From assembly GCA_024640445.1 (NCBI GenBank), contig JAHEEZ010000004.1, positions 26,274-34,135 on the forward strand: a DNA stretch of 7,862 nt, read 5' to 3'. A program made the position numbers and the translations under genes. The notes below the pieces were generated by a model. The model saw nothing but the letters and a program-made list of their open reading frames with translations, had not been told where the DNA came from and ran no database searches. Position 1 is the first letter of the stretch; each line of letters begins with the position of its first letter. Origin of the DNA: Acidobacteriota bacterium (lineage in GTDB: Bacteria > Acidobacteriota > Blastocatellia > Pyrinomonadales > Pyrinomonadaceae). This document shows positions 1-5,683 of this stretch, piece after piece.

Positions 1-64
1 TCAAATGAGAATCTCAAATACAAACGGGACAAGCAGGCGCTGGCAACCGAGAAATGTCTCGCTG

Positions 65-99
65 GTGAAAAGTAAATCGTGAATGGTGAACAGAGAATC
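65..99 (+). repeat. Heptamer tandem array, GTGAATC type, left arm
   Basis: Five adjacent 7-bp units follow each other without gaps, starting at 65, 72, 79, 86 and 93. All resemble GTGAATC (for example GTAAATC at 72 and GTGAATG at 79). The complement of the same unit (GATTCAC) recurs at 156-183, so the two arrays form an imperfect inverted pair about 56 bp apart. Similar heptamer arrays (STRR sequences) are known from cyanobacteria; their function is unknown. The periodicity is seen directly; any role is inference. Confidence 0.7.
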
Positions 100-144
100 T
101 GAATCGTTTAGAGCAACGCTTGATGATCTACGCCCTCCCTCACG

Positions 145-158
145 GTCAGGCTACTGAC
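145..158. other. Small perfect hairpin, GTCAG/CTGAC
   Basis: A 5-bp perfect stem (145-149 with 154-158) closes a GCTA loop just beyond the 3' end of the secreted-protein gene. No T-run follows on the minus strand, so it is not a convincing intrinsic terminator. It could protect the transcript 3' end or simply belong to the repeat element around it. Confidence 0.35.
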
Positions 159-183
159 ACACTATTCACGATTGACGATTCAC
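156..183 (-). repeat. Heptamer tandem array, GATTCAC type, right arm
   Basis: Four adjacent 7-bp units start at 156, 163, 170 and 177 (GACACAC, TATTCAC, then GATTGAC and GATTCAC). They are the reverse complement of the GTGAATC units at 65-99. The stop codon of the neighbouring secreted-protein gene (180-182) lies inside the last unit, so the repeat abuts or has replaced the original 3' end of that gene. Confidence 0.7.
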
Positions 184-986
184 AATTTCAGCTTCTTCTT
201 CAAGGGCTTTACCGAATCAGGCTTCGTGAAGATACCTTCGGGAATTCGCTGGTTGAACTTTAGCGAGTTGTACGTCGCGCGGAAGACATGAACGTCGTTC
301 GTGAAGTGGTCAGTCACTGAAGGGGCAAGGATGCCGCTGTAGTCCAGGAACCTTCCGTAGCGGTTCTCCTCAGAGATCTCCTGCCTCTCAACGTTCATCG
401 TCGAATACACGGTCTTCATGGGTGTTCCATCATCCGCGAATTCGTACTCTACCCAGAATCCGTCCTCGAACTCGAGCTTAACGACGTCGTTACGCTTACC
501 AAGGCTCGCCTGACGTCGGCCGGCATAGCTAAGCTCCGCATCTGCTTTCCAACTTCCTCGGAGCAGGTAATCGTAGTGCGAACGCATGCTGCGTTTGAAG
601 CCCTCGATCTGCGACTCGGTCTGATCACCAAATTTTTCGATGTGCTCTTCGTACATCCAACCCGTATCTGCCGTGTTGACCTGAACGGTCTTTGACCCGC
701 GCTCCTCAAAATCCGTCCGTTCGCGGTCGGGGAAGACGATCACGTCGATGAAGGTCATATACGATCCGATCTGGCCGTCCTTCAGGACGCTCAGGTTTCC
801 CTCGCCGACCGAATTCGTGACGCCGAGGTATGCCTGGCCACCAACTTTTGCGATCGCCCGCTCGATCACTGCCTCCGCCTTGGCGGTCTGCGGGTCAGGC
901 TTGATCTTCGGCGGGCCAGTTTGGCCGTGTATGGACGCGGAAAACAGAAATAGAAACAAGAACGTTATAGCAAATGACTTGTACAT
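180..986 (-). CDS. Secreted hypothetical protein, possibly LolA/LolB-like fold
   Basis: I do not recognise a named family. The ATG at 984-986 gives 268 residues. Residues 1-21 have a lysine followed by a phenylalanine/leucine-rich core ending near ASIHG, a typical Sec signal peptide. The mature chain has no cysteine, so it is not a lipoprotein. After a helix near 34-50 (KAEAVIERAIAKVGG) the chain alternates charged and aromatic residues in beta-strand style. It closes with NQRIPEGIFTKP (245-256), a pattern that resembles the C-terminus of LolA/LolB-like periplasmic carrier folds, and ends in a lysine-rich tail. An in-frame GTG at 1025 would lengthen it by 13 residues, but those codons run through the terminator hairpin at 1002-1036, so I prefer the ATG. 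No Shine-Dalgarno is visible at either start. A periplasmic location is well supported; carrier function is only a guess. Confidence 0.75.
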   Translation of the reverse strand: MYKSFAITFLFLFLFSASIHGQTGPPKIKPDPQTAKAEAVIERAIAKVGGQAYLGVTNSVGEGNLSVLKDGQIGSYMTFIDVIVFPDRERTDFEERGSKTVQVNTADTGWMYEEHIEKFGDQTESQIEGFKRSMRSHYDYLLRGSWKADAELSYAGRRQASLGKRNDVVKLEFEDGFWVEYEFADDGTPMKTVYSTMNVERQEISEENRYGRFLDYSGILAPSVTDHFTNDVHVFRATYNSLKFNQRIPEGIFTKPDSVKPLKKKLKL

Positions 987-1001
987 ATCGATACAGAAAC
1001 T

Positions 1002-1036
1002 AAAAGGCTTCAGCGATATTATCACCGAAGCCTTTT
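1002..1036 (-). terminator. Hairpin terminator after the Clp ATPase gene
   Basis: A perfect 10-bp stem (1002-1011 with 1027-1036, AAAAGGCTTC and its complement) encloses a 15-nt loop. It lies 25 bp beyond the Clp ATPase stop. The stem ends in TTTT on either strand, followed on the minus strand by AGTTTC, so it can act in the minus direction and possibly both. It separates the Clp transcript from the downstream secreted-protein gene. Confidence 0.7.
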
Positions 1037-1061
1037 GCCGAGAAAGTTGGACTCCAACCCC

Positions 1062-3341
1062 CTAGTTAAGACTAAAAGACTCCTTCGGTTTAACGACTAT
1101 TTCCTCGTCTTCAGCGTCGATCAGGAAACCGTCCGCAGTTTTCCAGAGGTTTGTGATCGGCAGCTTCACCTGCTGGTCTATGTGACGCTTGAGGAACCGC
1201 GCTCCGTAAGTCGGGCTAAACCCCTTGAGCGTAAGGAGATCCACGGCCTCGTCGGTCACCTCGATCGACTTGCCCTGCTTCTCCATATGTTTCTTCACCT
1301 TGTTCAGGTAAAGCCGCGCAATCTCCCTTACCTCGTCCATCGTAAGCGGCGAGAACACTACGATCTCATCGATTCGATTTCTGAATTCGGGCGAAAATCT
1401 CTGCTCTGCAGCTTTCAGCACGTCGCCCTTGATCGCAGGAATGTCACCAAGAGACTTCATTCCGAATCCCAGCGGCTTTTCGTACTTCTTGAAATTCTCC
1501 GAACCTAGGTTCGAGGTCATTATTACGATCGCGTCCGAAAGATACACTCGCTTGCCACGGCCGTCAGTAAGCCAGCCCTCGTCAAAAGCCTGCAGGAACA
1601 GGTTCATCAGATACGGCGACGCTTTCTCGACCTCGTCAAGAAGCAAAACCGTATATGGATTCTCCCGGAGCTGTTCCGTGAGGATCCCTCCGCGTTCGCT
1701 GCCGACGATCCCGCGCGGCATTCCGATCAACTTCTCGATACCGACCGTACCGTCGCCATATTCGGACATGTCGATACGGACCATCTTCTCGTCGTCACCG
1801 AACATGAATTCGGCAACCGCCTTTGCGAGCTCGGTCTTTCCTACGCCTGTCGGGCCCAGGAAAAGCAGGACGCCATCAGGAGTGTAGTGACTCTCCTTCA
1901 AGGGGCCTTTGTTTAGCCGGAGCCGCTCAGCTACCGCACGAACCGCTTCTATTTGGCCGATGACCCTTTTGCCGAGTTCCTCTTCCATCCGTGAGAACCT
2001 GTCGGTCGTATCACGGTAGATCATATCCTTGGGAATCCGCGACTCCTGCGAGATCACATCCACTATGTGCTCTGGCTTTACAACCAGCGACGAAGGCTCG
2101 TTGATCTCGACCTTTACTGAAGCTGTATCCAGCCAGCCGATCGCCTTGTCCGGAAGATGCAGGTTCCTTATGTACTTCGGCGACATCTCGAGCGCCATGT
2201 TGATGGCCTCGTCCGAGATCTTCACCGAATAGTTCTTTTCGAGCCTGGGCCTGACACCGAGAAGTATCTCGCGTGTCTCGTCCAGCGAAGGTTCTTTTAC
2301 CTTCACGATTCGGAAACGCCTTGCGAGTGCCTCGTCTTCAGCGATGTACTCTTTGTATTCGGTCAGCGTAGTTGCGCCGATGATCCTCAGATCTCCTCTC
2401 GCAAGTGCCGACTTGAACATGTTCGCCGCATCCGAAGAAGTTCCCAGCGCGGCTCCTGCGCCGATGATCGTGTGCGCTTCATCAATGAAAAGGATGATGT
2501 TCTCTTTTTCCTTAACTTCGTCGATGACGCCTTTGATTCGTTCCTCGAACATTCCGCGGAGCATGGTGCCGGCGACCATTCCACCCATCTGAAGCTGTAC
2601 TATGTGAGCGTCCTTCAGGCGGGCGGGCACATTTTCCGGCTCCATCTCGATCATCCGCGCGAGGCCTTCTGCGACAGCAGTCTTCCCAACTCCGGGTTCA
2701 CCAACCAGCATCGGCGAGTTCGAACGTTCGCGGTGCGAGAGGATCTCCATCATCTGACGGATCTCTTTCTCTCGTCCGATGACCGGAGGTATCTTGTCTT
2801 CCCTCGCCATCTTGTTGAGGGATACGCCAAAATGCTTCAGGTATGAAGGCAATTCGTATTTCTTGCGGATCCTTTCCGCTTCCTTTTCCCTGGATTTGAT
2901 ACGGCTCGACGCCGTCTGCGAGAGTTCTTCGTGTCCGATTCCCAGGTTTTGGAGAATGTCGTTAAGAACGCTCCTCTCATCTGTCGACAATACGTAGAAG
3001 ATGTCGCTCGCCTCGATCACCCGCCTGCCCTGCGATCGGGCGCGGTCCATGGCCTTCTTGAACAGTTCGGTCGTCTCGGGCGCTATTCGGAATCCCTTGC
3101 CGGCGTGCTGGCGGCCCCCTTCGACACGTTTTTCGATCAATAGCTTGACCGACCGCGGATCTACGGAGAGATCACGCATCGTCGAATTGAAGAGGTCTTC
3201 TTCTTCATACGCAAGCGACTGCAGAATATGGCCCACTGAAACGTAGTTCTGGTCGCGCTTTTGCGACTCGTCGAGCGCGTTTTGCAGGATCTTACGTCCG
3301 GTTTCGCTGAACTTGTCCTTATAAGCTTCGATATCTGCCAT
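1062..3341 (-). CDS. ClpA-like two-ring AAA+ unfoldase with atypical pore loops
   Basis: This is a Clp/Hsp100 ATPase that would unfold proteins by ATP hydrolysis, probably for the ClpP peptidase in the cytoplasm. Of 759 residues, 1-145 form the double Clp N-domain. Ring 1 has Walker A GEPGVGKT (214-221), Walker B LFIDE (284-288) and an arginine finger ALARRF (338-343). Ring 2 has Walker A GPTGVGKT (496-503), LLLDE (566-570) and a sensor-2 GAR (713-715). No coiled-coil middle domain separates the rings, and the length equals that of E. coli ClpA, so it is not ClpB. LGF at 624-626 sits where ClpA/ClpC carry the ClpP-docking tripeptide. Oddly, the pore-loop tyrosines are replaced: GTMLRG in ring 1 (Leu261) and GIVG in ring 2 (Ile545). 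The ATG at 3341 is chosen because the N-domain begins there and AAGAGAG lies six bases upstream; further in-frame extension to 3479 is not protein-like. No clpS or clpP is in the window. Confidence 0.93.
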   Translation of the reverse strand: MADIEAYKDKFSETGRKILQNALDESQKRDQNYVSVGHILQSLAYEEEDLFNSTMRDLSVDPRSVKLLIEKRVEGGRQHAGKGFRIAPETTELFKKAMDRARSQGRRVIEASDIFYVLSTDERSVLNDILQNLGIGHEELSQTASSRIKSREKEAERIRKKYELPSYLKHFGVSLNKMAREDKIPPVIGREKEIRQMMEILSHRERSNSPMLVGEPGVGKTAVAEGLARMIEMEPENVPARLKDAHIVQLQMGGMVAGTMLRGMFEERIKGVIDEVKEKENIILFIDEAHTIIGAGAALGTSSDAANMFKSALARGDLRIIGATTLTEYKEYIAEDEALARRFRIVKVKEPSLDETREILLGVRPRLEKNYSVKISDEAINMALEMSPKYIRNLHLPDKAIGWLDTASVKVEINEPSSLVVKPEHIVDVISQESRIPKDMIYRDTTDRFSRMEEELGKRVIGQIEAVRAVAERLRLNKGPLKESHYTPDGVLLFLGPTGVGKTELAKAVAEFMFGDDEKMVRIDMSEYGDGTVGIEKLIGMPRGIVGSERGGILTEQLRENPYTVLLLDEVEKASPYLMNLFLQAFDEGWLTDGRGKRVYLSDAIVIMTSNLGSENFKKYEKPLGFGMKSLGDIPAIKGDVLKAAEQRFSPEFRNRIDEIVVFSPLTMDEVREIARLYLNKVKKHMEKQGKSIEVTDEAVDLLTLKGFSPTYGARFLKRHIDQQVKLPITNLWKTADGFLIDAEDEEIVVKPKESFSLN

Positions 3342-3347
3342 AAATTT

Positions 3348-3354
3348 CTCTCTT
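3348..3354 (-). promoter_or_regulatory. Ribosome binding site fixing the Clp start
   Basis: On the minus strand AAGAGAG is followed by six bases and then the ATG at 3341. It is the clearest Shine-Dalgarno-like sequence in the window. It decides the start in favour of 759 residues over the longer open frame to 3479. Confidence 0.6.
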
Positions 3355-3360
3355 GTGTGT

Positions 3361-3400
3361 ACCCGCGGGTGTGATGCGAGGTCGGCAGAAAATGACTGCC
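3361..3400 (-). promoter_or_regulatory. Palindrome and hairpin in the Clp leader
   Basis: A perfect 10-bp palindrome, ACCCGCGGGT, lies at 3361-3370, 19 bases before the Clp start codon. A second symmetry, GGCAG (3384-3388) with CTGCC (3396-3400), has a 7-nt loop. Both would lie in the 5' untranslated RNA if the proposed promoter is correct. They could be an operator or RNA structure. They do not match the HrcA CIRCE element that I looked for. Confidence 0.35.
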
Positions 3401-3427
3401 TTATGAGAAATGATACCACTTGGCCAA
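3400..3427 (-). promoter_or_regulatory. Weak candidate promoter for the Clp gene
   Basis: Minus-strand hexamers TTGGCC (3422-3427) and CATAAG (3400-3405) are 16 bp apart and each match the sigma-70 consensus at four of six positions. Transcription would begin near 3393, leaving a leader of about 50 nt. An overlapping TATCAT is an alternative -10 but has a poorer -35. This is a hypothesis only. Confidence 0.25.
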
Positions 3428-3440
3428 CAGTCGGAAAAGG

Positions 3441-3475
3441 TTTCCGGAAAATTTGTCGCCCGGCCGCGCAAATTT
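3441..3475 (-). terminator. GC-cored hairpin after the acetyltransferase gene
   Basis: AAATTTG (3449-3455) and CGC (3457-3459) pair with GCG (3466-3468) and CAAATTT (3469-3475), giving a 10-bp stem with one bulged T and a CCGGCC loop. On the minus strand it ends in AAATTTTCC, so there is a short T-run. It overlaps a perfect palindrome, TTTCCGGAAA (3441-3450). It lies between the acetyltransferase stop and the Clp promoter region, where a terminator would be expected, but the T-run is short. Confidence 0.4.
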
Positions 3476-3529
3476 GCATTTCGGCGAGTCCTGGCGAACT
3501 TCTCGCTCCTCGTAACGGATGTCCGGAGA

Positions 3530-3967
3530 TCAGTATGCGTCAGGCGCCGCCTTCTCCATCCACCTTTCCGGATGTTTGAGGCCGGTGAACCCATACTTTT
3601 CGTAGAGAGTGTGAGCATCGCGCGTTGCAAGCACCCATCTCCGGAATCCCTGAAGCTCTGGATGGGCGATGATGACCTCCATAAGCCATTTGCCGAGTTC
3701 ACGACCCTGATTTGCCGGTAGTACAAACACATCGCCCAGGTAGGCGAACGTGGCGAAGTCGGTTACTACCCGCGCGAATCCGATCTGGCTTCCTCCAAGG
3801 TACAGCCCGAAACAGAGCGAGTTGGCAATTGCCGTCTCGGTTTGTTCAACCGTGCGTGCCTTCGCCCAGTAGGACCCATTGACAAGGTAGTCTTGAATTA
3901 CGGATACCTGCAGCCTCGACCGGTCGGTCGAGATCGTATACTCGTCTTTTCGCCATTCCATTGCCAT
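3530..3967 (-). CDS. GNAT-family N-acetyltransferase
   Basis: A 145-residue single-domain GNAT protein, which would transfer an acetyl group from acetyl-CoA to an unknown amine in the cytoplasm. The fold is readable: helix 1-2 region with SYWAKAR (32-38), strand LCFGLYLGGSQIGFARVVTD (51-70), strand 4 and beta-bulge AYLGDVFVLP (75-84), then the CoA pyrophosphate loop and helix from 87, and the C-terminal DAHTLYEKYGF (117-127) typical of the family. The loop normally reads Q/R-x-x-G-x-G/A; here it is QGRELG, so the central glycine is Glu90. The start is uncertain: ATG at 3967 or 3961 fits the family, whereas an in-frame TTG at 3985 adds residues lacking family character, and none has a clear ribosome site. 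It could be co-transcribed with enolase, but a 146-base repeat-bearing gap separates them. Confidence 0.88.
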   Translation of the reverse strand: MAMEWRKDEYTISTDRSRLQVSVIQDYLVNGSYWAKARTVEQTETAIANSLCFGLYLGGSQIGFARVVTDFATFAYLGDVFVLPANQGRELGKWLMEVIIAHPELQGFRRWVLATRDAHTLYEKYGFTGLKHPERWMEKAAPDAY

Positions 3968-3986
3968 AGACAAATGAGATTTCAAC

Positions 3987-4004
3987 CACGGTGAACACTG
4001 GGAG
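3987..4004. repeat. Nonamer pair, complement of TTCTCYGTG type
   Basis: Two adjacent 9-bp units, CACGGTGAA (3987) and CACTGGGAG (3996), are the reverse complement in style of the nonamers at 4072-4099, and the partial CACAG continues to 4009. Together they make an imperfect inverted arrangement about 60 bp apart between eno and the acetyltransferase gene. Confidence 0.5.
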
Positions 4005-4068
4005 CACAGCGTCTTATTGGCCGTTGCTTGCTTTACAGGCGCGGTCCCACACGGAATCGGTACAAGAA

Positions 4069-4109
4069 GAATTCTCCGTGTTCTCTGTGTTTCTCAGTGG
4101 CGAGAATTC
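4069..4109 (-). terminator. Inverted repeat after enolase, possible terminator
   Basis: A perfect 8-bp inverted repeat, GAATTCTC (4069-4076) with GAGAATTC (4102-4109), begins five bases beyond the enolase stop and encloses the nonamer array. On the minus strand it is followed by the pyrimidine-rich TTCTTGT. The stem is AT-rich and the loop is 25 nt, so it is a modest terminator at best. Confidence 0.4.
4072..4099. repeat. Nonamer tandem array TTCTCYGTG
   Basis: Three adjacent units, TTCTCCGTG (4072), TTCTCTGTG (4081) and a 10-base variant at 4090, form a short tandem array directly downstream of eno. It differs in period (9 bp) from the heptamer arrays elsewhere in the window. It may be one arm of a small dispersed element; that would need a genome comparison. 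Confidence 0.6.
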
Positions 4110-4113
4110 CCGA

Positions 4114-5400
4114 TCAGCCGAGCTGGTAGAAACTACCCATTCCCAGGTATCTCGCGGAAGTATCCAGTTCCTCTTCGATCCTTAGAAGCTGGTTATACTT
4201 CGCGATCCTGTCCGAACGCGAGAGCGAACCGGTCTTGATCTGTCCGGCATTCGTCGCGACGGCGAGGTCCGCGATGAAAGCGTCCTCCGTCTCGCCTGAG
4301 CGATGCGAGATCACGGCGGTCATATTATTTGTCTTCGCCAGTTCTATCGCGTCGAGTGTTTCCGAAAGAGTGCCGATCTGGTTAACCTTGATAAGGATCG
4401 AGTTCGCCGCCCCCAGATCGATCCCCTTCTGCAGGAATTTCACGTTAGTCACGAAAACATCGTCGCCGACCAGCTGTATCTTGTCGCCGATCATCTCCGT
4501 AAGTTTCACCCAGCCGTCCCAGTCGTCCTCCGCCATGCCGTCCTCGATCGAGATTATCGGGTATTTTGCGGCCCAGTCTGCCCAATAGTCTGCCATCTCG
4601 TCGCTCGAGAGTTCCCGCCCGTCAGACTTCTTGAATACATACTTTCCGTCTGAATAGAACTCACTCGCAGCGGGGTCGAGCGCGATCATCACGTTCTCTC
4701 CGGCCTTGTATCCGGCTTTGTCGATCGCCTCGAGGATCGTCTCAACCGCTTCCTCGTTCGATTTGAGGTTCGGCGCAAATCCACCCTCGTCGCCGACCGC
4801 GGTCGAATATCCGCGCAAAGACAACACCTTCTTCAGGTTGTGAAAGATCTCCGAACCCGCGCGAAGCGCCTCTGAGAAACTCCCGGCGCCGACCGGCATT
4901 ATCATGAATTCCTGAAAATCGACGTTGTTGTCAGCGTGTGACCCGCCATTGATGATGTTCATCATCGGGGTCGGAAGAGTCCGGGCGTTCGTGCCGCCGA
5001 TGTAGCGATAGAGCGGGACGTCGAGAAAAGCCGCGGCCGCGCGGGCGGTAGCGAGCGATACGGCAAGGAGCGCGTTCGCGCCAAGATTGGATTTATTCTC
5101 CGTTCCGTCCAGTGCGATCAGCGCTTCGTCGATCGCGGTCTGATCGAGGGCGTCAAATCCTTCGAGATCGTACGAGATCTTGTCGTTAACGTTCTCGACG
5201 GCCTGCAAAACACCCTTTCCGAGGTACCGCGATGCATCGCCGTCCCGCAGCTCGACCGCTTCGTTCTCTCCGGTCGAGGCGCCGCTGGGAACAGCGGCAC
5301 GACCGACCACGCCGGATTCAAGTGTAACTTCCGCTTCTATCGTAGGATTGCCGCGGGAATCGAGTATCTCGCGCGCCCAAATATCTTGTATTAAGCTCAT
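4114..5400 (-). CDS. eno: Enolase (phosphopyruvate hydratase)
   Basis: Enolase interconverts 2-phosphoglycerate and phosphoenolpyruvate in glycolysis and gluconeogenesis; it is a cytoplasmic, Mg-dependent enzyme. The 428 residues are full length. The N-terminal domain begins IQDIWAREILDSRGNPT and carries the mobile loop PSGASTGE (38-45). His155, Glu164, the general acid/base Glu205 (GDEGG) and Lys338 (IKVNQ), metal ligands Asp242, Glu286 and Asp313, and the signature SHRSGETED (365-373, His366) are all present, so it should be active. The ATG at 5400 gives the standard N-terminus, though no Shine-Dalgarno is visible, only an AT-rich leader. A heptamer repeat array starts six bases upstream of the start codon (5406), so transcription either originates within or crosses that array. 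The next gene downstream is the acetyltransferase. Confidence 0.98.
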   Translation of the reverse strand: MSLIQDIWAREILDSRGNPTIEAEVTLESGVVGRAAVPSGASTGENEAVELRDGDASRYLGKGVLQAVENVNDKISYDLEGFDALDQTAIDEALIALDGTENKSNLGANALLAVSLATARAAAAFLDVPLYRYIGGTNARTLPTPMMNIINGGSHADNNVDFQEFMIMPVGAGSFSEALRAGSEIFHNLKKVLSLRGYSTAVGDEGGFAPNLKSNEEAVETILEAIDKAGYKAGENVMIALDPAASEFYSDGKYVFKKSDGRELSSDEMADYWADWAAKYPIISIEDGMAEDDWDGWVKLTEMIGDKIQLVGDDVFVTNVKFLQKGIDLGAANSILIKVNQIGTLSETLDAIELAKTNNMTAVISHRSGETEDAFIADLAVATNAGQIKTGSLSRSDRIAKYNQLLRIEEELDTSARYLGMGSFYQLG

Positions 5401-5405
5401 AATAT

Positions 5406-5454
5406 TTCAGTTTTCAATGTTCAAAGTTCAGGGTTCAAAGTTCAATGATCAAAG
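5406..5454 (+). repeat. Heptamer tandem array TTCAAWG, next to the eno start
   Basis: Seven gapless 7-bp units run from 5406 in strict register, with TTCA at the head of six of them (for example TTCAATG at 5413 and 5441, TTCAAAG at 5420 and 5434). The array begins six bases before the eno start codon on the coding strand's 5' side. Its units share the TTCA core with the arrays at 156-183 and, in reverse orientation, near 7824. Read as protein it yields a 7-residue repeat, which explains spurious frames through it. Confidence 0.85.
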
Positions 5455-5542
5455 AATTTGTTGTGGATCGCCTAACAAATTAGCTTCGGCCATCGTTCAG
5501 AGCGGCGCTCGGCGCTGCATTGGCGGGCGAAGTCCGGCGATG
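5455..5542. other. Unique core between two heptamer arrays
   Basis: This 88-bp stretch has no heptamer pattern but is bracketed on both sides by such arrays in the same orientation. It opens with a perfect inverted repeat, AATTTGTT (5455-5462) with AACAAATT (5474-5481), loop 11 nt, followed by a GC-rich tract rich in GGCGC. The layout (array, core, array) suggests a small non-autonomous dispersed element, but no target duplication could be recognised. Confidence 0.4.
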
Positions 5543-5605
5543 TCCAACGTTCAAGGCTCGATGTTCAATGATCAGGTTTCCGGGTTCGAATTTCTAAGTT
5601 GAACC
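5543..5605 (+). repeat. Degenerate heptamer tandem array
   Basis: About nine 7-bp units in one register from 5543. Good copies are TTCAAGG (5550) and TTCAATG (5564); others are worn (CTCGATG at 5557, ATCAGGT at 5571, TTCCGGG at 5578). Orientation matches the array at 5406-5454, and the TTCAATG-plus-ATCA junction occurs in both. This suggests a common origin followed by decay. Confidence 0.65.
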
Positions 5606-5683
5606 AACGGTACCGAACAGCGCTTTATTAGCCGGTTTCACGCCCGTCTTGCAATAAGACGCCAAAAGAAATGGCCTAAACAC
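5594..5683 (-). CDS. Candidate 29-residue small reading frame or gene remnant
   Basis: A frame beginning at GTG (5681-5683) and ending at TAG (5594-5596) encodes a peptide that looks more protein-like than its non-coding surroundings, with stretches such as RPFLLASYCKTGVKP and ANKALFGTVGST. The frame stays open upstream to a TAG at 5711-5713, giving PYIQVPDPE before the GTG. No ATG and no ribosome site are present, and its end lies inside the heptamer array. It may be a remnant of a longer gene, part of a dispersed element, or chance. I do not recognise a family. Confidence 0.2.
   Translation of the reverse strand: MFRPFLLASYCKTGVKPANKALFGTVGST

Noticed and set aside
987..1025. GTG start at 1025 for the secreted protein
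   Set aside because: The 13 extra codons run through the loop and one arm of the terminator hairpin, and the signal peptide begins properly at the ATG at 986.
2157..2846. A 229-codon open frame on the plus strand
   Set aside because: It lies wholly antisense to the Clp ATPase, whose conserved motifs prove the minus-strand reading. The translated plus frame is rich in arginine, histidine and cysteine with no recognisable domain.
3342..3479. N-terminal extension of the Clp ATPase by 46 residues
   Set aside because: The extension is not similar to Clp N-domains, spans the leader palindromes, and a Shine-Dalgarno-like AAGAGAG points to the ATG at 3341.
3342..3529. HrcA CIRCE operator upstream of the Clp gene
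   Set aside because: I looked for TTAGCACTC-N9-GAGTGCTAA on both strands and found nothing close.
5470..5605. Integron attC site suggested by GCCTAAC at 5470
   Set aside because: The matching end should be GTTAGGC. The only GTTRRRY-like match, GTTGAAC near 5598, is not complementary and sits in the heptamer array; no cassette gene or integrase is present.
5406..5605. CRISPR array
   Set aside because: Repeat units are 7 bp without spacers, and there is no 24-40 bp repeat or cas gene.
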